Source: Thermococcus barophilus MP
GTDB lineage: Archaea; Methanobacteriota_B; Thermococci; Thermococcales; Thermococcaceae
Length of the DNA: 64,000 nucleotides
NCBI RefSeq assembly: GCF_000151105.2
Contig: NC_014804.1
Location: forward strand, 1-64,000
Direction of reading: 5' to 3'
Notes under the pieces: generated by a model
The model's input: only the letters and a program-made list of their open reading frames with translations
The model's database searches: none
Told to the model about the DNA's origin: nothing
Part shown: positions 1 to 8,756 of the stretch, one piece after another
Layout: each line of letters starts with the position of its first letter
How positions within the stretch are numbered: position 1 is the first letter of the stretch
Made by a program: the position numbers and the translations under genes

Positions 1-16
1 CCCTTTCTACAAAGGG
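1..16. repeat. Short perfect hairpin at the window edge
   Basis: CCCTTT (1-6) and AAAGGG (11-16) are perfect inverted arms around a 4-nt loop. It lies upstream of the first promoter and may belong to the end of a gene outside the window. Function unknown. Confidence 0.4.
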
Positions 17-51
17 AGAACCATCTGGGATTTTGATTAAAACAAGCGTTA

Positions 52-62
52 AGGTTTATATT
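52..62 (+). promoter_or_regulatory. TATA-type promoter for the KH/protease pair
   Basis: An A/T-rich archaeal TATA-like box (TTTATATT, 55-62) follows a purine-rich stretch and sits about 32-39 nt before the ATG at 94. GGGGATGA at 83-90 can act as the ribosome binding site. Confidence 0.45.
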
Positions 63-93
63 TGGACACTTTAATGTACTCTGGGGATGAAAA

Positions 94-273
94 ATGATTG
101 AACGCTTAAAGCAGATGCTCCGGGTTGAGGTAATAGATGTTGAATACTCCGGGGACAGGATTATAGTGTATGTCCCGAAGGATCAGGTTAGAATTGCTGT
201 TGGAAGTGGAGGTTCTGCTGTAAAAGCTGCGGAGCTTGTCTTAGGAAAAAAGATTGAAATCAGGGGGAGATAG
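94..273 (+). CDS. Small KH-domain (NusA-like) RNA-binding protein, 59 aa
   Basis: The 59-residue protein starts at an ATG preceded by GGGGATGA. Its second half reads IAVGSGGSAVKAAELVLGKK, which has the VGxGGxxVxxAExxLGxKIEI pattern of the second KH domain of archaeal NusA-like proteins, including the GxGG loop that contacts RNA. Residues 1-30 supply the preceding beta strands, so this is one minimal KH module rather than a complete NusA (about 140 aa). It ends 2 nt before the protease gene, so the two are probably co-transcribed. A specific RNA target cannot be inferred. The KH call is fairly sure, the role is not. Confidence 0.7.
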   Translation: MIERLKQMLRVEVIDVEYSGDRIIVYVPKDQVRIAVGSGGSAVKAAELVLGKKIEIRGR

Positions 274-275
274 TT

Positions 276-860
276 TTGATTAAAGATTTTAAAAGGCAGG
301 AGCTTGAAGACTTAGCGATCTCATATATAGTCCTGCTGATTCTGTTTTCGAACTTCGAGATAAAGAACATGCCATACGTGGCTTTGGCTGTCTTGACAGC
401 TTTTGTTTTCCATGAGCTGGCTCACAGGCAGGTTGCGAAGAAGTATGGGTACATAGCGTTCTACAAGCGGTGGGACACCGGGATTGTAATAGCTCTCCTG
501 CTTGGCATAGCTGGGAAGATAATATTCGGTCATGCGATATTTTTTGCAGCATTGGGAGCTGTTTACATCTATGCCCCTTACCAGTACTGGGAAGATAAGG
601 AAGCAGAAGGGTGGATAAGCCTATCTGGACCATTAACAAACATAATAGTTGGAATAGTTGCTCTAATTCTGCTGAAGACGTTGTCGCTTCCGCTTCATGC
701 ACTGATATCTTTATTCTACACCGCAATAGTGAACTTCTGGATAGCGTTCTTCAACCTTTTGCCGTTTCCACCTCTTGATGGCTACAAAGTTCTCAAGTGG
801 AACGCTGGTTATTGGGCTGTTGCAATTGGGATAGCGTATGTTCTAAGGTCTCTGGTCTGA
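276..860 (+). CDS. M50-family membrane metalloprotease (site-2 protease type)
   Basis: This 194-aa multi-pass membrane protein carries the zinc motif HELAH at residues 46-50 in a hydrophobic segment. Near the C-terminus it has LLPFPPLDGYK, the conserved DG motif whose Asp supplies the third zinc ligand in M50 proteases. Family members cut transmembrane segments of regulatory proteins. It lacks PDZ or CBS domains, so it is a compact S2P. Translation starts at a TTG 2 nt after the KH gene stop; the GGGGGAGA at 263-270 is the ribosome binding site. The substrate is unknown. Confidence 0.85.
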   Translation: MIKDFKRQELEDLAISYIVLLILFSNFEIKNMPYVALAVLTAFVFHELAHRQVAKKYGYIAFYKRWDTGIVIALLLGIAGKIIFGHAIFFAALGAVYIYAPYQYWEDKEAEGWISLSGPLTNIIVGIVALILLKTLSLPLHALISLFYTAIVNFWIAFFNLLPFPPLDGYKVLKWNAGYWAVAIGIAYVLRSLV

Positions 861-866
861 TTCTTT

Positions 867-883
867 TAACACCTTTAGTGATA
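867..883 (+). promoter_or_regulatory. Candidate Thermococcales glycolytic motif (TGM) upstream of pgi
   Basis: TAACAC-CTTTA-GTGATA matches the known TGM consensus TATCAC-N5-GTGATA with one mismatch in the left arm and the exact 5-nt spacer. TGM is the binding site of the TrmB-family regulator Tgr/TrmBL1. The site lies upstream of the probable TATA element (about 897-904). In T. kodakarensis the position of TGM relative to BRE/TATA distinguishes activation from repression. Confidence 0.6.
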
Positions 884-938
884 CACAGGGGAAAAGTTAA
901 AATACTTGCTGCATTAGGCTATATTAGGGGTGATGCTG

Positions 939-2961
<2,023 letters not shown>

Positions 2962-2972
2962 TCTTTTCTCCT

Positions 2973-2991
2973 TTTGATAAATTTTATATAC
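2973..2991 (+). promoter_or_regulatory. mpgS promoter (BRE/TATA)
   Basis: TTTGATAAATTTTATATAC contains a TATA box (TTTATATA). It lies about 100 nt before mpgS, leaving a leader of roughly 75 nt. The same 19 nt occur at 21101-21119 before mpgP. Confidence 0.65.
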
Positions 2992-3092
2992 GCCAATTTA
3001 CTAATAATTCATGGAGTTTCATTTAAGGACTTGATGCTCTTTAGTGATTTTCAAAGGTTTAACCTTCATTCTAATCATCTGGAGGTGATAAT

Positions 3093-4277
3093 ATGCTTTT
3101 AGAGGCTCCCGTTTACAAGGAGATATTTGGAGCTGTTAAGATTTATGAATTGCAAAAGTTACTCAAAATGGACACCGAGACAGAGGAAGTACCTATGTTC
3201 ACAGTCACAAACATCCCAAGGGAGGATATATATCGTACACTGGGAGAAATGGCAGTTGTTGTTCCAATGAAAAACGAAAAGCTGCATTTGGTGGATGGCG
3301 TCCTCAAGGCAATACCCCACAAGTGTCCCATCATAATAGTTTCAAACAGCAAGAGGGAAGGTCCTAATAGATACAGGCAGGAGGTTGACTTGGTTAGGCA
3401 TTTTTACAACCTAACCCATTCAAGGATTATCATGGTTCATCAAAAAGACGCTGGAATAGCTAAGGCATTTGAAAAAGTGGGCTACACTGCAATACTTGAC
3501 GAGAACGGAAATGTTAGAAGCGGTAAAGGTGAAGGTATGGTCATTGGAATTCTGCTTGCAAAGGCTATTGGTGCAAAATATGTAGGATTTGTTGATGCAG
3601 ATAACTACATCCCAGGGGCTGTCAACGAGTACGTTAAAGATTATGCTGCTGGCTTTCTCATGAGCGAGAGCGAATATACGATGGTTCGCCTTCACTGGAG
3701 GCACAAGCCCAAAGTTACAAAAGGTAGCTTGTACTTCAAGAAGTGGGGAAGGGTTAGCGAGATAACAAACCGCTACCTAAATCAGCTCATAAGCGAGCAG
3801 ACTGCATTTGAAACCACAATAATGGTAACTGGAAATGCCGGGGAGCATGCAATGACCATGAAGCTTGCTGAGATAATGCCGTTCTCAACTGGCTACTCAA
3901 TAGAGCCATATGAGATAGTCTATCTTCTTGAGAGGTTTGGCAGATGGGAGGGAGTGGAGGAGTATCAGGATGTCTTTGATCAGGGAATAGAGATATTTCA
4001 GATTGAGACCCTTAATCCGCACTTCCATGAAGACAAGGGGCAGAGGCATGTGAAGGAAATGATTTTGATGTCTTTGGCGACGATTTATCACTCGAGCTTG
4101 GCTTCAGATGGACTCAGGAAAAAGATAATTGAGGACTTAAGGATGCACAATATAATCGGAGAAAATGAAGAACCTCCAGAGCCAATTATAATGCCCCCAA
4201 TTAAAGATGTTGATGACAAAAAATGGATTAAAATTGTCGAGAATCATTCTGAAACACTGCTCAAGCTTGGCTTGTAA
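3093..4277 (+). CDS. mpgS: Mannosyl-3-phosphoglycerate synthase (GT55)
   Basis: The 394-aa enzyme transfers mannose from GDP-mannose to 3-phosphoglycerate, the first step of synthesis of the compatible solute mannosylglycerate. It shows the nucleotide-sugar site [17 protein letters not shown], the loop [10 protein letters not shown], and the metal-binding [11 protein letters not shown]. Length equals that of Pyrococcus MPGS. The start has GGAGGTGAT 8 nt upstream. In Thermococcales it normally heads mpgS-mpgP-manC-manB. Here the partner genes lie 17 kb downstream, and the DNA directly after its stop codon belongs to a truncated ABC ATPase. The coding sequence itself is complete. Confidence 0.96.
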   Translation: MLLEAPVYKEIFGAVKIYELQKLLKMDTETEEVPMFTVTNIPREDIYRTLGEMAVVVPMKNEKLHLVDGVLKAIPHKCPIIIVSNSKREGPNRYRQEVDLVRHFYNLTHSRIIMVHQKDAGIAKAFEKVGYTAILDENGNVRSGKGEGMVIGILLAKAIGAKYVGFVDADNYIPGAVNEYVKDYAAGFLMSESEYTMVRLHWRHKPKVTKGSLYFKKWGRVSEITNRYLNQLISEQTAFETTIMVTGNAGEHAMTMKLAEIMPFSTGYSIEPYEIVYLLERFGRWEGVEEYQDVFDQGIEIFQIETLNPHFHEDKGQRHVKEMILMSLATIYHSSLASDGLRKKIIEDLRMHNIIGENEEPPEPIIMPPIKDVDDKKWIKIVENHSETLLKLGL

Positions 4278-4278
4278 G

Positions 4279-4824
4279 ACTTTATCTCCACACCAGCTCA
4301 GTGGTGGTCAGAGGCAGAGGGTTGTTATTGCAAGGGCCATTAGTGTCAATCCAGATGTTATAGTGGCGGATGAACCTATCACAATGATTGACGTATCGCT
4401 GAGAATTGGAATACTGGATCTGCTACTAAAGCTGAAGGAAGAAGTTGGAACATCCTATCTCTTTATAACACATGATTTTGGGGCAGCTCGCTATTTTTCA
4501 GCAAAGGGAGGGGGCTCAATTGCTGTCATGTATCTCGGAAAAATCGTAGAGGTAGCGGCGGCTGAGGAAGTTATTCAGAATCCATTGCATCCATATACCA
4601 AGGCTCTAATATCCTCGGTTCCTGTTGCGGATCCAGAACTCTCAAGAAAAAGGAAGCCATTGAAGCTCAAAAGTCTGGATATCCCAAGCCCATTAAATCC
4701 ACCAAGCGGATGCAAGTTTCATACCAGGTGTCCATATTCAAAAGACATTTGCAGTAAGGTGGAACCAGAATTAAAGGAAGTCAGCCCTGGACACTATGTA
4801 GCATGTCATCTGTATCAGGGGTGA
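4279..4824 (+). pseudogene. 5'-truncated oligopeptide/dipeptide-type ABC transporter ATPase
   Basis: The readable homology starts at the ABC signature (PHQLSGGQRQRVVIARAI). It continues through Walker B (VIVADEP), the H-loop (LFITHDF) and the C-terminal cysteine region CKFHTRCPYSKDIC, which is typical of Opp/Dpp-type ATPases that also import oligosaccharides in thermophiles. The first half, including Walker A and the Q-loop, is absent. The homology begins within a few bases of the mpgS stop codon, so the gene was cut at a recombination junction. An open frame runs back into mpgS but is not homologous there. KGGGS in the post-H-loop region may be a further insertion. Without a P-loop it cannot hydrolyse ATP. 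Confidence 0.85.
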
Positions 4825-4828
4825 TTTC

Positions 4829-5035
4829 ATGCATCCAATGCTATACAGATCCCTCTTAGCTTCTGCACTTTTATTTTTAGTGCTGGGTCTTATTGCAATG
4901 CCTTTCCTTAAACGAGGTGAACCTGCGTTTTATGCCAACATTATAGGGATGTCTCTATTGCTATTGTTCATAATTGGGATATCTGCTCTTCAATACAAAG
5001 ATGCGAGAAATAGAAAAATAAAGAAATATCAATAA
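4829..5035 (+). CDS. Small two-TM membrane protein next to the ABC transporter remnant
   Basis: The 68-aa protein has two hydrophobic segments (residues about 7-25 and 35-55) and a lysine/arginine-rich tail. GGGGTGAT precedes its ATG, and it follows the ATPase remnant by 4 nt. It therefore probably belonged to the same ancestral transporter operon and is left over from it. Its 3' end overlaps the convergent GH130 gene by 7 bp. I do not recognise a named family. Confidence 0.55.
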   Translation: MHPMLYRSLLASALLFLVLGLIAMPFLKRGEPAFYANIIGMSLLLLFIIGISALQYKDARNRKIKKYQ

Positions 5036-6051
5036 ACTCTGTTGGAGTCCAGAATTGACATTATCTCACTGAAGTCTATTTTTCCAATTCCAATGAAGCT
5101 GTCAGCGGCACCGTATGCTATAAGGATTTCGTCATCGAGCCGGGCTATTCCTGTGGGGAAGACAACGTGGGGTCTGTCTCCATATTTTTCATAGATTTCT
5201 CGGGGTTCCATTATATAGTGGGGAGTGACTGCAGTTATCTTTCCGTTGCTGTTCATGAGAACTGCAAATGCCTTATATACAGCATCCATGTCTGCAGCAT
5301 GGAGAATTAAAAGGTATTCATCTTTTCCAACTTTAAGAGGTGGGGTTCCCCAGCCAATTTTGTATTCGAATTTTTCTTTGTCTATTGGAACAATTCCGTT
5401 GTATGTCTCAATCTCCCTTGGTTCAGAAGTCTCAAAAATATCTTCTGGAACTTCACTGATTACGCATAAATCTTTGGTTGTTCCGTTTTCCCTAATTGTT
5501 GGTCTCTGAAACATTTTTAATCCGTTCATTTCGGCAAGAAATGCATCCTTATCCCCAACGACTTTTGCTCCTTTAACTTTGAATGCCCCTATCTTTTTCC
5601 AACTCCCATCTCTATAAACAGCAGCCACTGGGAGATTCCTGAATAGTTCTTCGGTGTAATATCTTTTGGTCAGTCCGCAGTACACAAGAACTTTTTCACC
5701 ATTAACAATTGTAGCCCGTGGGTCTTCTACTCCCCACATGTCGTACTCCGTATCTGGAATGATTATTAACTTGCCTTCGTACCTTTTTCTGGGGACTTCA
5801 TCCAAGTCATCTACAGGTATTTTAAATTCAACAATTGCACTTGAATACGGATGCATGTAATATCCGGTAACCATCCTTGCATATACAGTTAGTGTGTCCC
5901 CTTCAATAAGCAGTCCTGGGTTAAAGATAGCCGCGGGTTTTCCCGGGTAGTTGGTGAGATGTATGTTGTTTGCAGATAGGACTCCAGTTCTTTTTACAAT
6001 ATCTGTGGTTTTGTTCTCCCTTTTAACTTCCGGTATGTCGTATATGAGCAT
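5029..6051 (-). CDS. GH130-family glycoside phosphorylase (beta-mannoside type)
   Basis: The 340-aa protein is a five-bladed propeller of family GH130. Members phosphorolyse beta-1,4- or beta-1,2-mannosides to mannose 1-phosphate or hydrolyse them. Family marks are the N-terminal FNPG, the general-acid region WGVEDPRATI, and the C-terminal FPTG followed by AYGAADS. ATG 6051 has GGAGGG 6 nt upstream; the in-frame extension to 6141 runs across the promoter area and is rejected. No signal peptide is visible, so it acts in the cytosol. It is divergent from manA and one of two GH130-type genes here, consistent with uptake and phosphorolysis of mannosides. Confidence 0.85.
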   Translation of the reverse strand: MLIYDIPEVKRENKTTDIVKRTGVLSANNIHLTNYPGKPAAIFNPGLLIEGDTLTVYARMVTGYYMHPYSSAIVEFKIPVDDLDEVPRKRYEGKLIIIPDTEYDMWGVEDPRATIVNGEKVLVYCGLTKRYYTEELFRNLPVAAVYRDGSWKKIGAFKVKGAKVVGDKDAFLAEMNGLKMFQRPTIRENGTTKDLCVISEVPEDIFETSEPREIETYNGIVPIDKEKFEYKIGWGTPPLKVGKDEYLLILHAADMDAVYKAFAVLMNSNGKITAVTPHYIMEPREIYEKYGDRPHVVFPTGIARLDDEILIAYGAADSFIGIGKIDFSEIMSILDSNRVY

Positions 6052-6120
6052 GGTGCTCCCTCCATAAATGAAATCGAAAGTTATATAAGCTGAATTTTTA
6101 TAAAACTTTTGGTGAAAATC

Positions 6121-6969
6121 ATGTTCGAGTTTATAGAGCACTCTGGAGACGTTATAAAAAAGGTATGGGGTACTGAAACCTGGATTTTTTCAGCACATCC
6201 AGAGAACCCATCGGTTGTTGAGGTGAGAGGTGAGGAGTACAATTTTCTGGATTTATTGAGAAAACATAGAGAGTACATACTTGGAAATATTGAATGCTCC
6301 GATTTCCCAATTCTTGTAAAAATAATAGATCCAAATGAAACTCTAAGCGTTCAGGTTCATCCATCGGAGGAAGACGCTAAAAAGCTTGGAGAAAATGATC
6401 ATGGAAAGGAAGAAGCGTGGGTAGTTCTTTCGGACAGGGGTTTTGTATACTTAGGTTTTGAGGGCGATTTTTCTGAACTGGAAGGGGATGTCATCAAAAA
6501 GATGCACAGGGTGGATGTTAAAAGGCTGGATTCAATAAACATCCCATCCGGAACATTGCATGCATTAGGTGCAGGTACAAAAGTGCTTGAGGTATCTACA
6601 AACTCGAACATCACATACAGGGTATATGACTTTGGCAGGGGAAGGGAGCTGCATCTTGACAAAGCGAAAAAGGTTGTAAAGAAAAGAAGCCTGGATGAAT
6701 TGCTGTTGGGCTCAATAAGGGATAAACCTCTGAATACAGAATTTTTCAGAATTGAGTATCTGCATTTGAGGGGGTCTAAGGAGTTCTTAGTTGATTCATT
6801 TGTAATTATTGTATGCACTGCCGGAAAAGCAAACATTACGGGGAAGCAGGAAAAAACCTACATAGACAGCACAAAGCATGTGCTTGTTCCCGGCTCGATT
6901 GGTAGATTTGTAGTTGAGGGAAATGCTGAGCTTTTCATAATAAGTCCCGGAAAACAGTGTGCAAAATAG
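6121..6969 (+). CDS. manA: Mannose-6-phosphate isomerase, class I (ManA type)
   Basis: This 282-aa metalloenzyme interconverts mannose 6-phosphate and fructose 6-phosphate. It shows the type I cupin pattern: VKIIDPNETLSVQVHPSEE, the metal-site GKEEAWVVL, and IPSGTLHALGAGTKVLEV. ATG 6121 has GGTGA 5 nt upstream and is preferred to the earlier GTG/TTG. The bifunctional ManC farther right carries its own isomerase domain, so this stand-alone enzyme is probably catabolic and feeds released mannose into glycolysis. It lies between two GH130-type genes on the opposite strand. Confidence 0.88.
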   Translation: MFEFIEHSGDVIKKVWGTETWIFSAHPENPSVVEVRGEEYNFLDLLRKHREYILGNIECSDFPILVKIIDPNETLSVQVHPSEEDAKKLGENDHGKEEAWVVLSDRGFVYLGFEGDFSELEGDVIKKMHRVDVKRLDSINIPSGTLHALGAGTKVLEVSTNSNITYRVYDFGRGRELHLDKAKKVVKKRSLDELLLGSIRDKPLNTEFFRIEYLHLRGSKEFLVDSFVIIVCTAGKANITGKQEKTYIDSTKHVLVPGSIGRFVVEGNAELFIISPGKQCAK

Positions 6970-6981
6970 AAAAGGAAGAGA

Positions 6982-8103
6982 TCATTGGAGAATTGTATGC
7001 AACCATTCCTGATCAATAAGCTCGTTATTTATCAGCTTGTCTCTGTTTTCTTTTACGTATTTTTCAATGTTTTCATTTATCTTTTCCTCGGTAATGCCAT
7101 ATTCCTCAATAACTGAAAGTATATAGTCAAGGTCAATTTCAAACTTCATTATCCTTGTGTCTGCAGCTCCATACCACCCTTCAACTTTCCCATCTGCCAA
7201 GGTTACTCCACAAATAAAGCATACCTTTGGAACATCGCCTATTATCTCCCAGGGAGTATCGGGAATGCAGAGAGGTATTGGCAATAACTTTTCAATCTTT
7301 GGCTCATCTTTTACTTTTAAGATACCCACTGTGACCCAATACTGATAGGGGATACTTCTCACGTGGACTGTGAAAAGGTATCTTGAGTTTCCAATGTAAA
7401 TTGGCTGTGCACCAAGTCCAATTTTGTAAACCTCCCATTCATCAAGAGGGGCGAGCAGAATTCTGTTGTTTTTTGGGGGAGTTATCCTTACAAGCCTTTC
7501 ATAAGGTAGTTTATTTTCTTTAGCTTTGGGATAGAGAGCCTGGGCTTGTTTAAACCCCTCGCCAAAATCCCCATACCATATACACGGCGGTTTGCTCCAT
7601 GTTACCGGTCTGTGGATTAGCCAGGGTTTATCTCCAACCAGTGCCGAGTTTTTATCATCTGAGATATCCACTATTCCGACAAAATAAGCTTCATCAGCTT
7701 TTTTTCCAAGGGAAACTCCGATATAATCACTGTAGTTCTTTCTTGATGGAGACTCTGTATCGTTTGCGAGCAATGTTGAATGGGTATGAACCCACCATTC
7801 ATTAATTTTAGAACATCTGTCATCTTCAAATCCGTAGATGTATTCTTCAATGGTGTATGGAGGATATAAGAAAAATTCCTTTGTCTTCCTAAAATTAATG
7901 CCATCCTCTGATTCATAGAGGCGTATCCAGGAAGTGTAATTAACATGGTGGGTTGATGTTCTTGCATACAGATAGTATTTTCCATCTTCCGAGCGGTATA
8001 TTCCTGGATTAAAGACCACCCCTTCTCTTTCATCTAAAATTAGCCTTTTCTGGAGTTTATTGCTAAACAACTTTCTGTGCATTTCTACCAATTTTGGGTC
8101 CAT
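6982..8103 (-). CDS. Divergent GH130-like glycosidase/phosphorylase
   Basis: The 373-aa protein retains the GH130 outline: VVFNPGIYRSEDGKYYLYAR at the N-terminus, IYGFEDDRCSKI where the family has EDPR, and GWYGAADTRIMKFEIDL near the end. It is only distantly similar to the GH130 protein at 5029-6051 and has an about 45-residue charged helical tail. The EDDR substitution keeps the acidic catalytic position but changes the following Pro, so substrate or mechanism may differ. AGGTGGGAAT precedes the ATG. It is probably a cytosolic enzyme of the same mannoside pathway; GH43/GH32-like propellers are the alternative. Confidence 0.7.
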   Translation of the reverse strand: MDPKLVEMHRKLFSNKLQKRLILDEREGVVFNPGIYRSEDGKYYLYARTSTHHVNYTSWIRLYESEDGINFRKTKEFFLYPPYTIEEYIYGFEDDRCSKINEWWVHTHSTLLANDTESPSRKNYSDYIGVSLGKKADEAYFVGIVDISDDKNSALVGDKPWLIHRPVTWSKPPCIWYGDFGEGFKQAQALYPKAKENKLPYERLVRITPPKNNRILLAPLDEWEVYKIGLGAQPIYIGNSRYLFTVHVRSIPYQYWVTVGILKVKDEPKIEKLLPIPLCIPDTPWEIIGDVPKVCFICGVTLADGKVEGWYGAADTRIMKFEIDLDYILSVIEEYGITEEKINENIEKYVKENRDKLINNELIDQEWLHTILQ

Positions 8104-8171
8104 ATTCCCACCTCTCGGAAAATCCTCCTTTGATAGTTCCTATGATGGGCTTTAAACGCCTTTATCATATG

Positions 8172-8549
8172 CTAAGCCCTTTCATTACCTAATAAACCTT
8201 TCTCAACACACATGTGTTTAATTTTTCTGTTGAAATAGTTGATGTATGAAAAGCATGCTCTATATGTGTCCTTGTAGTTTGGATTAGCGTTTAGAAATTC
8301 AGGAAGTGCACACTCAAATGTCTCTTTTATAGGGGTGTGGATACAATTCGGGGGGCGTGAATTTCTTTATTTTGAGAGATATATCAGCACATAAAATTGT
8401 GACGTCTTCAGTATCGTAGCGACTAATAACTTCCCTACATATTCCACAGAGGAGAATTATTTCTTCAGGCCCATCAATAATTAAAAATTATAATTTATGC
8501 CTTCTTCTGTCATCATCGTTCCTGTTGCATTCTCCTCACCATGGATAGA
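8172..8549 (-). pseudogene. Degraded cytidine-deaminase-like gene
   Basis: The 650-bp gap between the GH130-like gene and the alpha-mannosidase contains a decayed reading frame on the minus strand. Reading from 8549 down: SIHGEENATGTMMTEEG (the H-x-E zinc motif of cytidine deaminases), a stop and frameshift near 8480, then LIIDGPEEIILLCGICREVI (the CxxC zinc motif). Another frameshift follows near 8325, then a C-terminus ending at the stop at 8172-8174. An N-terminal part upstream of the His motif is not recognisable. The two zinc motifs in correct order and spacing support the CDA fold. It must be non-functional as sequenced. Confidence 0.6.
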
Positions 8550-8756
8550 CCTTTAAAACTTTATACAAAACTTTATACCATGAGTCTTTCCATTATCAAT
8601 ATCCCAGCTCTCTGTTATGCTAATTGGAGATGTCAAAACTCTTTTAATCGTAGAAAAGCTTTTAAACTGGAGGGACTCTCTGAAAAACATATCGATCGAC
8701 TTGTAAAAGTGAAAATTAAGCATTTGGAAGCCTATAAAGCAAAGGAGATGGTTGTC
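8550..8756 (+). other. Upstream region of the alpha-mannosidase gene
   Basis: This region is in frame with the mannosidase but is not part of the protein: the GH38 N-terminus begins at the ATG at 8757, which has AAAGGAG 9 nt upstream. It contains a tandem AAAACTTTATAC (8556-8567, 8568-8579) with two TATA-like boxes, and an AAAGCTTTTAAACTG segment near 8656 that could be a second TATA element. No gene is supported here. Confidence 0.5.

Noticed and set aside
4207-4278. Start of the ABC ATPase frame inside mpgS
   Set aside because: This part only overlaps mpgS in another frame. ATPase homology begins after the mpgS stop, so the real gene is truncated.
8541-8756. 72-codon N-terminal extension of the alpha-mannosidase frame
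   Set aside because: It lies on promoter-like repeats and over the opposite-strand pseudogene, and has no GH38 similarity. The ribosome binding site and HTHWDREW motif support ATG 8757.
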